NCBI GenBank assembly: GCA_023392515.1 | Contig: JAEVYX010000067.1 | Span: forward strand, 1-17,736 | DNA length: 17,736 nt | Direction of reading: 5' to 3' | From: Bacillota bacterium | Lineage (GTDB): Bacteria > Bacillota > Clostridia > Christensenellales > Aristaeellaceae | Shown here: piece by piece, positions 14,721 to 17,736 of the stretch | How the letters are laid out: every line of letters begins with the position of its first letter | How positions within the stretch are numbered: the stretch's first letter is position 1 | Made by a program: the position numbers and the translations under genes | Notes under the pieces: generated by a model | The model's input: only the letters and a program-made list of their open reading frames with translations | Databases searched by the model: none | Told to the model about the DNA's origin: nothing

Positions 14721-15929
14721 CTATTTCACCAGCTCCTGATCAATCAGAGCGGCGGTATCGGTGAGGGTGGTTTGAATGTCGGCTCCCTCCATGAAGATCA
14801 TGTTCATGGCGTCGGACCAGAGCTGCTCCACGGTGGAAGCCTGGGGGGTAGGAATGCGGCTCTTGGCGGACTGCAATTGCTCCATGTACACGCTCCACTT
14901 GGCATCCTTTTGCACCTGGTCAGATTCCACGCAGGATTTCAGGGTGGGGATGACGCCCACTTCCAGCAGCTTCAGCTGCACTTCCTCGGTGAGCATAAAC
15001 TTGGCAAATTCCCAAGCGGCCTCCTGTTTTTCGCTGCCGGTGAACAATACGATATTCTCACCGCCCACAACGGATGCGCTGCGGCCTTCATAGGTGGGGA
15101 TCAGCGCGGGCACAATGTTGTTCTCCGCATTAAAGGGGTACCAGGGCCCTTCAAAGAACATGGCATATTCGGTGTTGATGCCGTCCCAGGCGTCAGGGGT
15201 CCCGTCGACATCCCGGATGGTGAACACGCCCTTTTGGTGCAGGTCCATCAGGGTTTGTACGGCCTTCACGCTGGCTTCGCTGTCCAGGTAGCCGGTGGCT
15301 TTGGTGAAACCATCGTCCGTCAAAACACCGCCAAAGAGCCAGAAGTAGGTGTACAGATCCCAGTCACCCAAGCCGGATACGTTCAGGGTGTAACTGCCGG
15401 GCTTCTTTTCAAGGCTCGCGGCAATGAACTCCTCCATGGTTTTCGGCGGCTCTGTAAAGCCCAGCTCAGCCATGACATTCATGTTCATCACGGCAGCCTT
15501 GCAGTTGGTGTTCAGGGGCAGGCCGTAATAGCTGCCATTGTACAGGCTGGTGGACAGGGGCCCTTCCAGCACGGCGTCCTTCAGTTCTGCAAAGCCTTCC
15601 ATCCCCTCCAGGGGCAGAATGCCGCCCAGCTTGGCATAGGCACTGGTCTTTACGATGTCCACACGGGCCACATCGGGCACCATGCCGGTGCCAAAGGCGG
15701 TAACCAGCATTTGGTTGAACTGGCCTCCATCCTGGCGGACGGCTTCCACTTCAATTTCCGGGTGCTTTTCATAGAACATGGGCAGAATCTCCTGCTCCAG
15801 TACAGGGGTTTCCGCATCGCCGTAAGTGTGCCAGAATACGATCTTTGTCTTATCCTCGGCAAGGGCAGCAAACGCGGTGCAAACCATCATAAGTACAAGC
15901 AGCAGGGCAATTCCTTTTTTGGTATTCAT
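14721..15929 (-). CDS. ABC importer solute-binding protein (glycan operon, family 1)
   Basis: Extracellular oligosaccharide-binding subunit, 402 aa, of the MalE-like family 1 type: TKIVFWHTYGDAETPVLEQ at the start of the mature chain, FGTGMVPDVARVDI, YGLPLNTNCKAAVMNMNVM and GGENIVLFTGSEKQEAAWEF in the second lobe. The signal peptide covers about residues 1-24 with an AALA/E cleavage site. C17 lies inside it, but the preceding residues (MMV) do not make a good lipobox, so lipid anchoring is doubtful. AAGGAG precedes the ATG. It lies 34 nt after the GH66 gene, which suggests an alpha-1,6-gluco-oligosaccharide ligand, and before two permeases. Hairpins flank the gene on both sides. Confidence 0.93.
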   Translation of the reverse strand: MNTKKGIALLLVLMMVCTAFAALAEDKTKIVFWHTYGDAETPVLEQEILPMFYEKHPEIEVEAVRQDGGQFNQMLVTAFGTGMVPDVARVDIVKTSAYAKLGGILPLEGMEGFAELKDAVLEGPLSTSLYNGSYYGLPLNTNCKAAVMNMNVMAELGFTEPPKTMEEFIAASLEKKPGSYTLNVSGLGDWDLYTYFWLFGGVLTDDGFTKATGYLDSEASVKAVQTLMDLHQKGVFTIRDVDGTPDAWDGINTEYAMFFEGPWYPFNAENNIVPALIPTYEGRSASVVGGENIVLFTGSEKQEAAWEFAKFMLTEEVQLKLLEVGVIPTLKSCVESDQVQKDAKWSVYMEQLQSAKSRIPTPQASTVEQLWSDAMNMIFMEGADIQTTLTDTAALIDQELVK

Positions 15930-15951
15930 AGGGCATGCTCCTTTCTATTTG

Positions 15952-15975
15952 TTTATGCGCCTGTCAGCGCATAAA
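15952..15975 (-). promoter_or_regulatory. Intercistronic hairpin at the GH66/binding-protein junction
   Basis: TTTATGCGC (15952-15960) is perfectly complementary to GCGCATAAA (15967-15975) with a 6-nt loop that contains the GH66 stop codon (15966-15964). It ends just before the binding-protein ribosome site and has no T-run. A role in mRNA processing or in limiting read-through translation is plausible. Confidence 0.6.
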
Positions 15976-17736
15976 AATCATATTCCACACGATCAGGGAC
16001 GGCACCGTAAAGGCGATGAACCGGCCCCCCTCATCCTCACCTATTTCAAAGGGTACGGTGACAGGCGTCAAGTCCTCCCCATCAGGAGAAGCCATAAAGA
16101 CCTGCTGTACCGATTTTTCTGTATAGTACTTTACAGGAATGAACTCTACCGGCTGGGGAGCCGCCTTCTCTTGCTTTTCATCCCGCCACAGGTTGTCGGT
16201 GCCGGTAAGATTTATCATGTGCAGCACTTCGTGCGTATCGTCCGCTAAAGCAAATGTCCATACAGCGTTATTCGCCCCGGTGGTGGTATGGCGGCCCTTC
16301 CCCAGCACCACGCTGCGGCTTAATGGCTTTTGACCGTCCCTCAGCAGGTTTTCGTAGGCCACAATAAAGTCATACATCCGGCGAACCTTGATTTGCAGCC
16401 CAGCATCCATTCCCTTTTTTTCGTCTCCGGGGAAATACTCGTTGGAGAGCATGTTGTCTCCATTCCCAAGCTCGATGCGGGCTCCGCCGGAGGCATATAC
16501 CACCGCATCCAGCAAAAGCACCGCGGCAGGGTTGAATGTCTCCCCCGGCGCCTTGTAATTCACATAAGCGGCTACCACAAGGGATTTTCCACCGCTTTCC
16601 TCGCAGGATGCGTAAATCTCCCGCTGCAAAGCATTGTAGGTGGTGTATTGCTGGCCCCAGCGGCTTTTATCCCAGGGCCAGAATTCGGCATAAAGCACAT
16701 CCACCTGGCTCTTGTTCACCTTTTCAATACCCTGGGCGCCTACCGGGTTAAACGCCAGCATTTTTTCTCCCAAGGCCTGTTTTGCCTTGTTGAGAAAAAC
16801 GGTATAGCCATCTTTTACGTAATGAACAGGCTCTCCGTCTTCATCCAGGCCCAGCGCTTCTCCAAATGGGGTTTGCATCCTGCCGTTTTCACCAATGGTA
16901 TCCCCATGCCAGCCATCAAAGCCCATGGCGTCCAACGCTTCATTTTCCACGCGGAAGATATACTTTTGCCAATCCTCATTCAGCAGGTTAAAAAACTGCA
17001 GGATACCGGTATTTCCGCGATTGCTGCTCATGGAAATGGCAAAATCCTCGCCCCCGGCTTTTACAAGCCGCCAGTCAGGGTTCACCCCCGACCCATCCCG
17101 AAGGTAAGTCCGATTGGCGCCGTAGATCATGTTATAGGCCATATTGGCCATACTTTTCTCACGGGCAGCGGCGATATACCGGCGGATCACCGTTCCTTCA
17201 ATCCAGCGTCCGGACCAGTCCTGCCAGCGGTCCGCCCCCTTCAAATAGGGCAGGTGATGGCGGTACTGCCAGTCGTAATATTGCAAACCGTTCAAGTGGT
17301 ATTTTGACAAGGCTTCAATCTTCGCCTCGACATCGACGTTTTTCGTAAAATCCCACACATAGCCGTAGCGGGGAAATTTCGCCCAGGTGGAGGACACATC
17401 CACTGCCACCTGGCGCATGTCCAGCACCGCTCCTGTTTCATCCAATACCTGCACTTCCAAAAGATACCCTTGGAAATCATCTTCCGGCGGCTGCCAGGCA
17501 AAGGTGATTTCCGTTATTCCCTTCTCCTCTAGGCAGGGAACCGTAACCTCCTGCGGAAGCTTATCCGCAAGATGATAGGCTGTTCCCACAACCGTTCCCG
17601 CAAAGGGCGCTTCGCTTTCCAGCGTAAGCGTTACTTGTACTGTTTCTTTGGGAAGGTACATGGCCTTATCCGTTATCAGCTCTGTGATTTTCACGCCTGT
17701 TCCCTCCGATACGGCAGTCCCCGCAAAACATCCCAA
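15964..17736 (-). CDS. GH66 dextranase-like glycoside hydrolase (5' end at or beyond right edge)
   Basis: Endo-acting alpha-1,6-glucanase family enzyme. An N-terminal beta domain (ITELITDKAMYLPKETVQV...) leads into a (beta/alpha)8 barrel. GH66 hallmarks are present: SSTWAKFPRYGY, LQYYDWQYRHHLPY, GFDGWHGDTIGENG and VLYAEFWPWD. Numbered from the GTG at 17694, D265 (WHGDT) is the expected nucleophile and E337 (YAEFW) the acid/base. No CBM35-sized insertion is seen, which favours dextranase over cycloisomaltooligosaccharide glucanotransferase. A beta domain closes the protein. The start is uncertain: GTG 17694 has GGAGG eight bases upstream and would give a 576-aa cytoplasmic enzyme, but the frame stays open to the edge and begins LGCFAGTAVSEGTG, which could be a lipobox cysteine plus linker of a surface lipoprotein. 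It is the first visible gene of its operon. Confidence 0.92.
   Translation of the reverse strand: MGCFAGTAVSEGTGVKITELITDKAMYLPKETVQVTLTLESEAPFAGTVVGTAYHLADKLPQEVTVPCLEEKGITEITFAWQPPEDDFQGYLLEVQVLDETGAVLDMRQVAVDVSSTWAKFPRYGYVWDFTKNVDVEAKIEALSKYHLNGLQYYDWQYRHHLPYLKGADRWQDWSGRWIEGTVIRRYIAAAREKSMANMAYNMIYGANRTYLRDGSGVNPDWRLVKAGGEDFAISMSSNRGNTGILQFFNLLNEDWQKYIFRVENEALDAMGFDGWHGDTIGENGRMQTPFGEALGLDEDGEPVHYVKDGYTVFLNKAKQALGEKMLAFNPVGAQGIEKVNKSQVDVLYAEFWPWDKSRWGQQYTTYNALQREIYASCEESGGKSLVVAAYVNYKAPGETFNPAAVLLLDAVVYASGGARIELGNGDNMLSNEYFPGDEKKGMDAGLQIKVRRMYDFIVAYENLLRDGQKPLSRSVVLGKGRHTTTGANNAVWTFALADDTHEVLHMINLTGTDNLWRDEKQEKAAPQPVEFIPVKYYTEKSVQQVFMASPDGEDLTPVTVPFEIGEDEGGRFIAFTVPSLIVWNMIFMR
17703..17707 (-). 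promoter_or_regulatory. Possible ribosome binding site for a GTG start of the GH66 gene
   Basis: GGAGG on the minus strand at 17707-17703, eight bases before the in-frame GTG at 17694 (VKITELITDK). The sequence and spacing match the other genes here. It competes with the reading that the gene begins beyond the window with a lipoprotein signal. Confidence 0.5.

Noticed and set aside
14481..15974. A 497-codon plus-strand frame opposite the second binding protein.
   Set aside because: It lies antisense to a clear family 1 binding protein and its product (rich in H, G and Q, with no domain pattern) is typical of an antisense shadow in GC-rich DNA.
16330..17307. A 325-codon plus-strand frame opposite the GH66 gene.
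   Set aside because: The minus strand encodes recognisable GH66 catalytic motifs throughout; the plus-strand product shows none and has no ribosome site.

Overview
The window looks like a carbohydrate-utilisation locus from a Bacillota genome, probably a Clostridia-type bacterium. The evidence is the YesM/YesN-type two-component system, CUT1-type ABC sugar importers, GGAGG-type Shine-Dalgarno sites before most genes and moderately GC-rich codon use. I cannot place it to genus. No rRNA, tRNA, CRISPR array, transposase or integrase is visible.

Layout. (1) 1-3004: a divergent regulatory pair, a YesN-like response regulator on the minus strand (cut by the left edge, GTG start at 1112) and a YesM-like sensor histidine kinase on the plus strand. 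They share a 137-bp gap with two interleaved promoter-like sequences. (2) 3204-9392: a plus-strand ABC importer operon encoding a solute-binding protein, two permeases, two different tandem ATPases and a small membrane protein that overlaps the second ATPase by 4 nt. (3) 9393-10879: a patchy accessory stretch with a three-hairpin element, a fragment of a second copy of the neighbouring glycoside hydrolase 3' end, an AT-rich orphan gene for a secreted or anchored protein, and an interval without a convincing gene. (4) 17736-10880: a minus-strand operon running GH66 dextranase-like enzyme, solute-binding protein, two permeases, then an (alpha/alpha)6-type glycoside hydrolase resembling GH125/GH15. 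Its 5' end is at or beyond the right edge.

How it fits together (inference): the GH66 enzyme points to alpha-1,6-glucan (dextran or isomalto-oligosaccharides) as substrate of the minus operon. Its importer would take up oligosaccharides, and the (alpha/alpha)6 enzyme, which has no signal peptide, would trim them inside the cell. That operon has no ATPase in the window and may use a housekeeping ATPase or borrow from the plus operon. The substrate of the plus importer cannot be read from sequence. Its paired, non-identical ATPases, both with Glu where the Q-loop glutamine should be, make it an unusual CUT1 system. The YesMN pair probably responds to an extracellular sugar and controls one or both operons.

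The most distinctive non-coding signal is a set of inverted repeats around the solute-binding-protein genes of both operons. It includes a two-copy structured repeat family (9393-9472 and 14658-14714) in which four base pairs of one stem differ by compensated double changes.
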